From Acidobacteriota bacterium (GTDB lineage: Bacteria > Acidobacteriota > Vicinamibacteria > Vicinamibacterales > UBA8438), in contig SXOW01000295.1 in assembly GCA_005778315.1 (NCBI GenBank), positions 1 through 7,753 of the forward strand: DNA of 7,753 nt, read 5' to 3'. Positions 1 to 7,298 of the stretch are shown here, piece after piece. The position numbers and the translations under genes are program-made. Each line of letters opens with the position of its first letter. The stretch's first letter is position 1. The notes below the pieces were generated by a model. That model saw only the letters and a list, made by a program, of their open reading frames with translations, made no database searches and was not told where the DNA came from.

Positions 1-1015
1 CGCGATCGTTCTGGCCCTTGTGGATGACCGCGTCGACCCGCAACCCGGGGTCGCCCGCCAGCGTCCGTTTCAGAAAGGCATGATCGTGACCTGGTGCACC
101 CTCGACGATCAACAATCGTCGTGGTCGTCCGGGTGGCGCGGCCAGTACGCTTCGCCGGTTGTTCTCCGGGACCAGTTCCGTTGGGTCGACCGAAATGTCG
201 ACGGTGTACACCGTCGACTGGTCCGGGTCTGGTGACACCGACACCACTTCGCGAATCACGCCGCCGTCGTCGGGAGGTGTCACCCGGATGACCCGGCTCG
301 GTTGACCGTTCTCCAGGACACGGATCTCAAACGGCTCGGTCCCGAACCCGTGCGAGACCGCCGTCACGCTGAGTTCGACGACCGACTCGCGCACTGCGGC
401 CTGACCCAGCGTGACGTCAAGCACCTCGCGATCACGCGTGAGGGCCGATGTCCCCACCGCCACCACGTGCACCGGTGCCCCGGACGCGGTGTCCAGCGCA
501 CCGCCCCCCGTCTCCCCGCCGTCAGAGACCACCACGACTCCGGCGATGGACCGGTCCGCATAGTGCGCACGAACGGCGTTGACAGCGGCGACCAGGTCGC
601 TTCGGGCTGCCTCTGGACGCACGACGTCCAGATCAATCCGTGTCGCGTCATCACCGAAGCCCCACACCTCCACTTGCGCCCGGTCAGCGAGCGCTGGTGT
701 CAGGCGGTCCCGAACCAGCGCCACCGCCGCCGCCAGTCGTGACGCGCCGTCGGCATCCGCCAACGCCATGCTGCGCGACCGGTCCAGCAAGATTGGAACG
801 AGGACGTCAGCGGGCGGGGCGGGCTCGAGTCGCACGGGTTCGGCCAATCCCAGCAGTAACAGGACCAGCGCCACGAATCGCAGCGTGATCAGCACCCCTC
901 TCCGTCGGAGCGACAGTGGAATGAGCAGTCCCCAGTAGGCGTAGGTGGCAATGGCACCGGCACCCGCGACGAGGAGACACGCCATCCACCAGGGCACGGG
1001 AGCCGCGAATCGCAT
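1..1015 (-). CDS. Second membrane VWA protein with start of an amidotransferase-like domain (3' end beyond the window)
   Basis: Reading the reverse strand from ATG 1015-1013 gives 338 residues without a stop before the left edge. It begins MRFAAPVPWWMACLLVAGAG, with one membrane segment at about 8-32, basic SLRRRG, and a second at about 42-58. A VWA domain follows: PILLDRSRSM is an intact DxSxS MIDAS (Asp78, Ser80, Ser82) and VVVVSDGGET gives Asp165. Where a Thr is usual, ARSDL offers Ser139. Residues about 195-290 look like a beta-sandwich (FEIRVLENGQ, ending ELVPENNRRSVL). From 299, RRLLIVEGAPGHDHAFLKRT and LRVDAV resemble the first strand and helix of the amidotransferase-like domain of related VWA proteins. 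It starts 17 bases after the DUF4175-like gene and closes the visible operon. The VWA is predicted periplasmic. Amino-acid use and third-position GC match the other genes, and no frameshift is seen. Confidence 0.9.
   Translation of the reverse strand, partial: MRFAAPVPWWMACLLVAGAGAIATYAYWGLLIPLSLRRRGVLITLRFVALVLLLLGLAEPVRLEPAPPADVLVPILLDRSRSMALADADGASRLAAAVALVRDRLTPALADRAQVEVWGFGDDATRIDLDVVRPEAARSDLVAAVNAVRAHYADRSIAGVVVVSDGGETGGGALDTASGAPVHVVAVGTSALTRDREVLDVTLGQAAVRESVVELSVTAVSHGFGTEPFEIRVLENGQPSRVIRVTPPDDGGVIREVVSVSPDPDQSTVYTVDISVDPTELVPENNRRSVLAAPPGRPRRLLIVEGAPGHDHAFLKRTLAGDPGLRVDAVIHKGQNDR
197..218. repeat. Perfect 22-base palindrome inside the last gene
   Basis: Each half-site is GTCGACGGTGT, and the two halves meet with no spacer at a central GTAC. 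A further GTCGAC lies at 185-190. The palindrome codes in frame for STVYTVD of the VWA protein, so it may be a by-product of codon choice for a beta-strand repeat. A dimeric regulator site or an RNA hairpin cannot be excluded. As an RNA it would fold badly at the centre, because there is no loop. Confidence 0.6.
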
Positions 1016-1032
1016 AGCCGGAGCTTCGTCCC

Positions 1033-4000
1033 CTACTGCGGAGACGGTCGTTGGGTCGCCAGCGACCGATAGTATTCGTCGACCAGTCGACGGTAACGGG
1101 CGGGGACCGGCTCCTCCCGCTCTCCTGTGACGCGGTCGCGCAGATCGGCCGTGGCGAGGTCTCGCGACCGGGCATCCTCGAAGCGCCGGAGCGCTGTCTC
1201 CAGGTTTCGACGAAGGGAGTCCCAGAGCCCGAAGTCCTGCTTGAACCCGTCAGTCCCTGGGGACGCCTGGCTGGCCCAGTGTTCAGCCCACGCGTCCAGG
1301 TCCCGGCCCAGCGCCGGGTTCTCCTGCCGCAGTTCGTCGAGCAGACCGGGCTGACCCTCGAGCCCGCCGACGAATTGCCGACGCAGCTGCGCCGCCGTGT
1401 GCCCAGACCCCGATGGACGGGTGCCTGAGGCGCTGCGACCCTCCTGGTTCGGCTGAGCGAGGTCGGCTGTCTGCTCACCCGCGCTCCCACCGTCGCCGGC
1501 GTCCGCCGGCTCCCCAGCGGGCGAGCCCTCGGCCCGCGGGTCACCCGGTTCGCCGGTCGCGGCCGCCTCATCGCCGCTAAGTCGCTGGAGGGCCTCACGC
1601 AGTTCCTGGGCGGCCTCGAGCTGTGCCGCGAGTCGGCGCGTGTCGTCACCCTCGCCGTCGGCCGCCCGACCCAACTCGTCGGCCACGCCGGTCAGCAGGT
1701 CCGTCAGCGCAGCCTCCGCGTCAGGATCCGCCGTGCCGTCTGGCGTCCGCAGTCCCTCAGCCGCGGCGCGCATCATGCGGCCGACGTCCACTCGCTCAAG
1801 CGCGTTTCGCGCGCGGTCGACGGCGTCCGCGTCGACAGCCTCATCCAAGTCGGCCGTGTCGTCCTCGGCGAGGTCGCGCAACTCCTGTCCCAGGGCGTCG
1901 ACCCGATCGGCGAGCCGGTCCTTCCCGTCCGCCAACCGCGCCCGCGCGTCAGCCGTCCGATTGTCGGCCGCTACTTCCGCAGCCTCCGCCGCGACCCGAC
2001 GCTGTGCCTCGGCGATCTGACGCGCTTCGGAGGCCAACTCCCCCACGCTCCCGGCAGGCGCATCGTCCGCTTCGCCACGAAGCTGCTGCGCGAGCCGACG
2101 TAGCTCATCCATTGCCTGCTGGCCTCTCGCCAGCGCCTGTTCGGCGTCGTCGCGACGCAGCTCGCTGGCGGCCCTACGCATCTGCTCCGCAGCCCGATCG
2201 AGGGGCGAAGCGGAAGACTCACCGCTCTCGCTCCCGCCACCACGTGGTTGGGCCCCGGCCAGCTGTTGCGCAAGCTGCTCCAGTTGCTCGCGGATTTCCT
2301 GCTGCTCGCGGGTCAGCCGTTCCAACGCGCGCCGCCTGACATCGTCGGACCCTGCCTCTTCCGAGCGATCCAACTGCCGGTTCACCTCGCTCTGGCGCTC
2401 CGCGAGTTCCTGCAGGCGGCGGAGCGTCTCGCTGACATCCGCCTCCCCCGGTTGGGAACTCGCCCCCGTCTCGTAGTTCGTCTCCTTGTCGCGCCGCAGC
2501 TCACGGTCAAACAGCGCTGACAGATCTTCCTGGGCCTGCGTGCCAGGGCCCTGGCCCCCCGAGGTTTGGGAGGACACCTGCTGGCGCCGGATTTCCGCTT
2601 GTGCCTTCAGCAACTGATTCAAGGCCTCCATTTCATATGGAAGCGCGGTGGCGGTCAGCATCTCCTGAAGCGCCACGAGGGCCGCGGTCATGGCCTCGAG
2701 CGCGGCAGACATCGCCTCAAGCTGTCGACCTGGACCGGCCTGCCCGGCGGCGCTGTCGGGGCCCGTCCCTCTCAGGTCGTCGGCGGCGCGGGCGGCCCGA
2801 TCACGCAGCTCGGCTTGCGCGCGCCCGACGGCTCGGATGTCGTTGTCCACGTCCTCGTTGCGACGCAGCGCATCAAGCCGCCACGTGGCCACGATGATCT
2901 CCTTCTGCACCGCCGCGAGGTCCCCGACTCGCACGGCGGCCTGCCCCATGCCTGACTGGCTCGGCGCCTCCTCGAATTCCTGGTCGAACGGACGCACCTC
3001 CAGGAAGAAGATGTCCGAACGGACCTCGCTGCCTGGCCCGGTATAGCGGACGTCCCGGGCCCGTACGTGGTAGGTGATGAAGTCTCCAGGCTCCAGTGCG
3101 AGGTCTTCTGCAAAGAGCGTGTGGTCGCCGGTGACAGACGCGAGAGCGACTGACGGGTCCGAAGGCCCCAGTCTCACCGTGCGCTCAGCTCGCCCCGCAA
3201 CCGTATACACCAGTTCCAGCGACCCGATCCGGTAGTCATCATCGGCGCGAGCCTCGATGGTCACTTCTTCCAGCGCGGTGATCTCCACGTCGCCGGCGGG
3301 GCGGATCAGCTCCACCTCGGGGGCTCGATCGGCGGTTGTCCGAATGAAATAGCGGGCATCCGCCGGACTCACGAGCCCGGCGCTGTTGGTCACGCTCACG
3401 GAGTACTCGCCGTCCGACTGGACCTCGAAGGTGCCCTGCCGTGTGGCCGCCCCGCTGGCCTCAAGGGGTATCCGGCGGCCGTCACTGAGCTCAAGACGCC
3501 CACCCACCACGGGTGTGTCCGCGTACACCCTGACCCGCACGGCGGTGCCGGCCGGCGCATAGACGTCGCCGCCGTCCTCCTCCACGCGCGGCGGGAGTCC
3601 GGTAAAGTCTGGATACAGATACTCCAGGTCAACCCGCCGGATCCGCGGCGCGACCACGGCATCGACCCGATAGACCGGTGACCGCACGGTCGCGGCGCTC
3701 ACCCGATAGGTAAAACTCTCCGCCACGGATGGGAAGTCGACGACATACCCGTCGCCGTCGGTCGCGACCTGCATCTCGACCAGGTCTGAGCCCTCGTCTG
3801 TCCACCGCGTGAGGCTGGGCAGGCTTCTCGCGGGCGCCGACACCCGGCCGCCGAGCCGCACCCGCACCCGCACAGACTGGCCCGCCTCTACCCGCACATC
3901 GCCCGGCTCCACTACCACCGTCAGGTCGGACGGGAATGCGACCAGCCACGCCGTCCGCGCGACCCGACCGATCGGCTCGCCCCCCAACGCCAGCAGCGCC

Positions 4001-4476
4001 ACCAGGGCCGCGGTCGCCACCACGCCGCGAAGCACTGCGGCCCGTAACTGGGCCGTCGGCACCACGACCGCGCCAGGGTCCAAGGACCTGAGCTTTTTTG
4101 CGGCGTCGGCCACTAGGAGCTGGCGAAATGCGGGGTCCCCGGCGCCCTCCAACTCCGTGGCGGTCGCAACCCGGTCCTCGAGATCGGGGCACCGTTCCTC
4201 GACCAGCCGCGCGACACGCTGGTCGTTGGGTCGCACCCGTAGCGGCCAGAGGAGACGCGCCGCGAACACCACCGTCGCCAGCAGTGCCGCGCACACCAGG
4301 AGGAGCATCGGCACGTCCGGCGGTGCCAGCCACAGCTCCACCACCAGTAGGAAGACCACGGCACCGACGAGACCGGCGACGACGCGCGACACCGCCCGCA
4401 GGGCCCGCACCGCCACCCACCGGCGACGGACACGTGCCAACGCCGCCTGCAATTCCGCGAGGGGGTCTGGCGTCAT
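1033..4476 (-). CDS. Large DUF4175-like membrane protein with long periplasmic coiled coil
   Basis: The 1147-residue product starts at ATG 4476-4474, 31 bases after the preceding stop, and ends in TAG. Membrane segments are at about 31-50, 55-76 and 147-164. The loop between the second and third (QRVARLVEERCPDLEDRV) is typical of DUF4175-like proteins. By charge the protein from about 165 onward is periplasmic. Residues 180-500 look like several Ig-like or beta-sandwich units, with the recurrent family motifs YLYPDFTGLPPR (286-297) and DDDYRIGSLELVY (412-424), then YHVRARD and SDIFFLEVRPFDQEF. Residues about 510-970 are Gln/Glu/Arg/Ala-rich coiled coil (for example EQQEIREQLEQLAQQLAGAQ). Residues 970-1025 form a Gly/Ser/Pro/acidic linker, and the C-terminus ends with RYRRLVDEYYRSLA. 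The only cysteines (62 and 96) lie outside the periplasmic part. The role is unknown. A scaffold or partner for the two neighbouring VWA proteins is my inference. The family assignment is by motif and architecture. Confidence 0.88.
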   Translation of the reverse strand: MTPDPLAELQAALARVRRRWVAVRALRAVSRVVAGLVGAVVFLLVVELWLAPPDVPMLLLVCAALLATVVFAARLLWPLRVRPNDQRVARLVEERCPDLEDRVATATELEGAGDPAFRQLLVADAAKKLRSLDPGAVVVPTAQLRAAVLRGVVATAALVALLALGGEPIGRVARTAWLVAFPSDLTVVVEPGDVRVEAGQSVRVRVRLGGRVSAPARSLPSLTRWTDEGSDLVEMQVATDGDGYVVDFPSVAESFTYRVSAATVRSPVYRVDAVVAPRIRRVDLEYLYPDFTGLPPRVEEDGGDVYAPAGTAVRVRVYADTPVVGGRLELSDGRRIPLEASGAATRQGTFEVQSDGEYSVSVTNSAGLVSPADARYFIRTTADRAPEVELIRPAGDVEITALEEVTIEARADDDYRIGSLELVYTVAGRAERTVRLGPSDPSVALASVTGDHTLFAEDLALEPGDFITYHVRARDVRYTGPGSEVRSDIFFLEVRPFDQEFEEAPSQSGMGQAAVRVGDLAAVQKEIIVATWRLDALRRNEDVDNDIRAVGRAQAELRDRAARAADDLRGTGPDSAAGQAGPGRQLEAMSAALEAMTAALVALQEMLTATALPYEMEALNQLLKAQAEIRRQQVSSQTSGGQGPGTQAQEDLSALFDRELRRDKETNYETGASSQPGEADVSETLRRLQELAERQSEVNRQLDRSEEAGSDDVRRRALERLTREQQEIREQLEQLAQQLAGAQPRGGGSESGESSASPLDRAAEQMRRAASELRRDDAEQALARGQQAMDELRRLAQQLRGEADDAPAGSVGELASEARQIAEAQRRVAAEAAEVAADNRTADARARLADGKDRLADRVDALGQELRDLAEDDTADLDEAVDADAVDRARNALERVDVGRMMRAAAEGLRTPDGTADPDAEAALTDLLTGVADELGRAADGEGDDTRRLAAQLEAAQELREALQRLSGDEAAATGEPGDPRAEGSPAGEPADAGDGGSAGEQTADLAQPNQEGRSASGTRPSGSGHTAAQLRRQFVGGLEGQPGLLDELRQENPALGRDLDAWAEHWASQASPGTDGFKQDFGLWDSLRRNLETALRRFEDARSRDLATADLRDRVTGEREEPVPARYRRLVDEYYRSLATQRPSPQ
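4093..4099 (-). other. A AAA AAG slippery heptamer, in frame
   Basis: On the minus strand, codons 126-128 of the DUF4175-like gene read GCA AAA AAG. This is the X XXY YYZ heptamer in the frame needed for -1 slippage, the same heptamer as in E. coli dnaX. Two bases later CAGGTC-CTTG-GACC can form only a short hairpin, and I see no convincing Shine-Dalgarno-like stimulator upstream. The presence of the heptamer is certain; programmed frameshifting is speculative. Confidence 0.35.
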
Positions 4477-4507
4477 CCGCTCAATTCTCTCACCGAACCT
4501 CAGCCCA

Positions 4508-6388
4508 TCACGCCATGCGGCGACTCAGTAGCGCTTCAGCCACGAGCACCAGGGCCATCCCCAGCAAGAACACCCGCCACAGCCGTTGGCCAGACTCCGG
4601 AGCCGCCGCCGCGTCCGGTATCTGTCCCCCGTCGCCTGCGAGGGCGCGAATCGACTGCGCGAACACTTCTGCGCTGATCGCAGTCGCGTCGGACTCCGCC
4701 GGGGCCACGTTCACGACCAGCCGACGGGCCCCATCCGCCGACGTCGCCGCCCCCGGCTGGTCTGGCACATGGGCTGGCTGCTCGCCAACGATGAACTCGC
4801 GGGGCTGGGGCGCGCTCGAGGCGAGGTACCCCAGCGTCTCATGCAGGAGTGGCACGAACACCACCCGCCGCGGAAGGTCGCTCCACGTGGCGCCCAGGTC
4901 GGCTCCGAACACCAGCATCCGTCCAGCTCCCACCGTATGCTCGACCAGGGCCGGGCGACCATCCCCGAACTGGGCGAGGACCTGGCCGTCGCCGGCCGTC
5001 AGGGGACGCGTGCGACGAAACCGCGTCTGGCCGAGCGCTCCGGCGAGGCTCCCGAGACCGCGCATGATCGGGTGCCGGGGCGCCTGCGCGACCAGTCTCA
5101 CCGGGTCCGCGTGGGTCAGCGGCTCCCCCAGCCCCAGGTCCGGCTCGCCCGCAAACAGGGCATTCAGCGACAGCGGCCCCAGTGTGTCTCCGCCGACCAC
5201 CAACAGGCCGCCCCCTCCCCGCACGAACGCCGCCAGCCGTTCGCGCCCCGCGCGCCCAAGGCCCCGCGCACCAGTCAGCACGACCGCACCGACCCGGTCC
5301 GGACCATCCAGGTCTGCCGAAGCAGCCAGGTCATCGGCGCGCACCACACGTGGGACGAACGCGACCACACCCGTCTCTGAGCCGAAGGCGCGCTCGAGGT
5401 AGAACACGGCGTCCTCGTCGCGCGGCACACGATCGTCCGCGACCAGGAGGAGGCGCACCGGCTCCGCCGGATCGAGCAATCGATAGCGCCGGTTGTCGGC
5501 CTCGTAGCCGACGCCGTCCGCCACCGACACGGTCGCGACACCGCCAACGGGGAGCACCACCGGAAAACGCACGACGGTCTGACCAGGCTCTGGAGCGAGG
5601 GCGACGGTGGCCAAGACCTCGCCGTCGACGGCCAATTCCGCGGTCGTGTCCTCATCGACAACACCGGACCTGAGCACGACCGCGACGGTCTCGCCCGGCG
5701 CCGACTCCAGCGACAGGACGCCGAGATTGCCTGACGGCCCGCCCACATCGCGCACGACCACATCCACGGTCGGCGACACACGGGCGTCCCCGGCGTCCCA
5801 CCCACCTTCCTGCAGGTCCGTCACGACCACCACCCGTCCGCTACGTGCACCCAACAGGGCCGACGCTCCGGCCAATCCGGTCGCGTAGCGCGTCCCACGC
5901 AGACCAGGCTCCAGGCGCTCGACGGCCGCCCGTGCCGCAGCACGATCACCGAGGGCTGCCGCCAACTGCACCCGATCGTCGAACGTCATGACGCCAACCA
6001 GATGGTCCTCGGGAGCGTCGTCGACCGCCTCTCGCGCCAGCGCGCGGGTGCGCGCCACCTGGCCAGGAGACGACATGCTCAACGACGTGTCGACAAGCAC
6101 GACAGTGGCCGACTGCGAGGCCGAGATGGCGACGGGGTCGCTCAGAAACGGCCGGGCAAACGCGAACGCCAGCAGGAACAGGGCCAGCATCCGCAGCGCC
6201 AGCAGCAGCCACTCGCGCAATCGACGACGGCGGGCCTGCTCAACCGGGGCCCCGCGCAGAAAGCGGAGGTCACTGAACGATATCCGCGGCAGGTGTTCGC
6301 GGCGACGGAGGTGCAGGACGAGCGGCAAGAGCGCGGCGAGTCCCCCTGCCAAGAACGCCGGCGCAAGAAACGACAGTCCGAACATCAC
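4508..6388 (-). CDS. BatA-like membrane protein: N-terminal anchor, VWA domain, amidotransferase-like domain
   Basis: The product is 626 residues from a GTG at 6388, or 625 from the ATG two bases further on (6385-6383), which I slightly prefer. Residues 5-25 and 59-80 are membrane segments around an Arg-rich loop (HLRRREHLPR, RRRRLREW), the typical BatA N-terminal module. A VWA domain follows: VLVDTSLSMS gives the MIDAS DxSxS (Asp100, Ser102, Ser104), with Thr166 and Asp191 (VVVVTDLQEGGW). Residues about 220-305 look like a beta-sandwich. Residues about 311-525 resemble a class I glutamine amidotransferase-like fold (VRLLLVADD, GGGGLLVVGGD, GAGRMLVFGADLG). A last membrane helix lies at 603-620, before RRMA. 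By the positive-inside rule the VWA and amidotransferase-like parts face the periplasm. The protein contains no cysteine, so the latter cannot be a Cys-nucleophile enzyme. It probably works with the MoxR/DUF58 pair. Confidence 0.93.
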   Translation of the reverse strand: MMFGLSFLAPAFLAGGLAALLPLVLHLRRREHLPRISFSDLRFLRGAPVEQARRRRLREWLLLALRMLALFLLAFAFARPFLSDPVAISASQSATVVLVDTSLSMSSPGQVARTRALAREAVDDAPEDHLVGVMTFDDRVQLAAALGDRAAARAAVERLEPGLRGTRYATGLAGASALLGARSGRVVVVTDLQEGGWDAGDARVSPTVDVVVRDVGGPSGNLGVLSLESAPGETVAVVLRSGVVDEDTTAELAVDGEVLATVALAPEPGQTVVRFPVVLPVGGVATVSVADGVGYEADNRRYRLLDPAEPVRLLLVADDRVPRDEDAVFYLERAFGSETGVVAFVPRVVRADDLAASADLDGPDRVGAVVLTGARGLGRAGRERLAAFVRGGGGLLVVGGDTLGPLSLNALFAGEPDLGLGEPLTHADPVRLVAQAPRHPIMRGLGSLAGALGQTRFRRTRPLTAGDGQVLAQFGDGRPALVEHTVGAGRMLVFGADLGATWSDLPRRVVFVPLLHETLGYLASSAPQPREFIVGEQPAHVPDQPGAATSADGARRLVVNVAPAESDATAISAEVFAQSIRALAGDGGQIPDAAAAPESGQRLWRVFLLGMALVLVAEALLSRRMA

Positions 6389-6391
6389 CCG

Positions 6392-7297
6392 TCACCACCG
6401 CCGACCGCGGGTCGACAGGTAGGCCATGAGCGCCGTATCGAGGGGGATGGCCGTGTCCAGTTGGTGATAGTCGACGCCGGCCAACCGGAGCTCGCGCCGG
6501 TATCGTTCGCTCAGCGCCTGCATCTGTTCCAGATAGTGCGCCCGCACATCGGCCGGCACGACCCGGACCTCGTCGGCGGTTTCCAGATCGGCGAACCAGG
6601 CGGCTTGCTCAAAGGGGAACGTCAGCTCGGCCGGGTCCAATGTGCGGAGGACCAGCACCTCTGACCCTTCAAACCGCAGATGCTTGAGCCCTTCGATGAT
6701 GCCAGAAGGCTCATCGAGGAGATCTGAGATCAGCACGACCAACCCGCGCCGGGAGATCCGCGCCGCCAGCTGATGGAGCGGCAACTGCACGTCTGACCGC
6801 GTGCCGGGCGCCGCGCGGCCCAGGGTCGCGAGCAGGGCCCGAAGCTGGCCGCCACGGCTGCCGGCCGGAACGGCGTCCACAACACGGTCGTCGAAGAGCG
6901 TGAGCCCCACCGCGTCGTGCTGCCGGTGCATCAGGTAGGCGAGCGCCGCGGCCAGACAGACCCCAAAACGCAGCTTCGACACCGTGTGCGACGCGTACCC
7001 CATCGAAGCGCTCACGTCGAGGAGGATATGGCACTCGAGGTTGGTCTCCTCCTCGAACTTCTTGACGTAGTGCCGGTCGCTCCTGGCGAACAACTTCCAG
7101 TCGATCGTGCTGGGGTCATCGCCGGGCTGGTACGGACGATATTCGCTGAATTCGACGCTGAAACCCTTGAACGGACTCCGGTGCAGGCCCGCGAAGAATC
7201 CTTCAACGAGGGTTCGCGCGATCAGCTCAAGGGAACCGATCCGCGCGACGACCGCGGGGTCAAGGGGTCCGTGTTCACGACCAGGGACCGTGGGCAT
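6392..7297 (-). CDS. DUF58 / VWA-like domain protein, MoxR partner
   Basis: This 301-residue soluble protein starts at an ATG (7297-7295) one base after the moxR stop and ends in TGA. Residues 52-75 carry the DUF58 signature (EYRPYQPGDD followed by IDWKLFARSDR), then VKKFEEETNL. A VWA-type fold follows: LLDVSASMG supplies an intact DxSxS MIDAS (Asp94, Ser96, Ser98), GTRSD supplies Thr166, and VLISDLLD supplies Asp192. Metal binding is therefore plausible. No signal peptide or membrane segment is visible, so it should be cytoplasmic, and its length is usual for short DUF58 proteins. DUF58 genes almost always sit beside moxR, and the product is thought to be an adaptor or substrate-binding partner of the ATPase. 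The one-base spacing implies coupled translation. Only a poor Shine-Dalgarno sequence precedes the start. The biochemical function is not established for the family. Confidence 0.96.
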   Translation of the reverse strand: MPTVPGREHGPLDPAVVARIGSLELIARTLVEGFFAGLHRSPFKGFSVEFSEYRPYQPGDDPSTIDWKLFARSDRHYVKKFEEETNLECHILLDVSASMGYASHTVSKLRFGVCLAAALAYLMHRQHDAVGLTLFDDRVVDAVPAGSRGGQLRALLATLGRAAPGTRSDVQLPLHQLAARISRRGLVVLISDLLDEPSGIIEGLKHLRFEGSEVLVLRTLDPAELTFPFEQAAWFADLETADEVRVVPADVRAHYLEQMQALSERYRRELRLAGVDYHQLDTAIPLDTALMAYLSTRGRRW

Positions 7298-7298
7298 G

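Noticed and set aside
1077..1092. Inverted repeat CGTCGAC-CA-GTCGACG, considered as a terminator
   Set aside because: It lies inside the coding end of the DUF4175-like gene, has a two-base spacer and no T tract, and the next gene follows 17 bases after the stop, so termination here makes no sense.
807..1649. A 280-codon minus-strand frame overlapping the end of the DUF4175-like gene and the start of the last gene
   Set aside because: The product is Arg/Ser/Pro-rich without motifs and lies in another frame of two real genes, each with clear family signatures over the same bases.
1623..2520. Plus-strand open frames opposite the coiled-coil region
   Set aside because: They have no recognisable domain and skewed Arg/Pro composition. 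They mirror the repetitive Glu/Gln/Arg/Ala codons of the real gene on the other strand.
4477..4507. The 31-base gap, the longest non-coding stretch, considered as promoter or terminator
   Set aside because: I see no hairpin, no T run and no -35/-10 pair; it is just an intergenic spacer within the operon.
4098..5402. A 434-codon open frame on the plus strand across the junction of the DUF4175-like and BatA-like genes
   Set aside because: It is antisense to two well-supported genes, its product is low-complexity Arg/Pro/Ser/Ala-rich without domain motifs, and such frames are expected when GC is high and stop codons are scarce.
6002..6664. A 220-codon plus-strand frame opposite the 5' end of the BatA-like gene and the 3' end of the DUF58 gene
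   Set aside because: It is a shadow of two genes with strong motifs and is Arg/Gln-rich with no domain.
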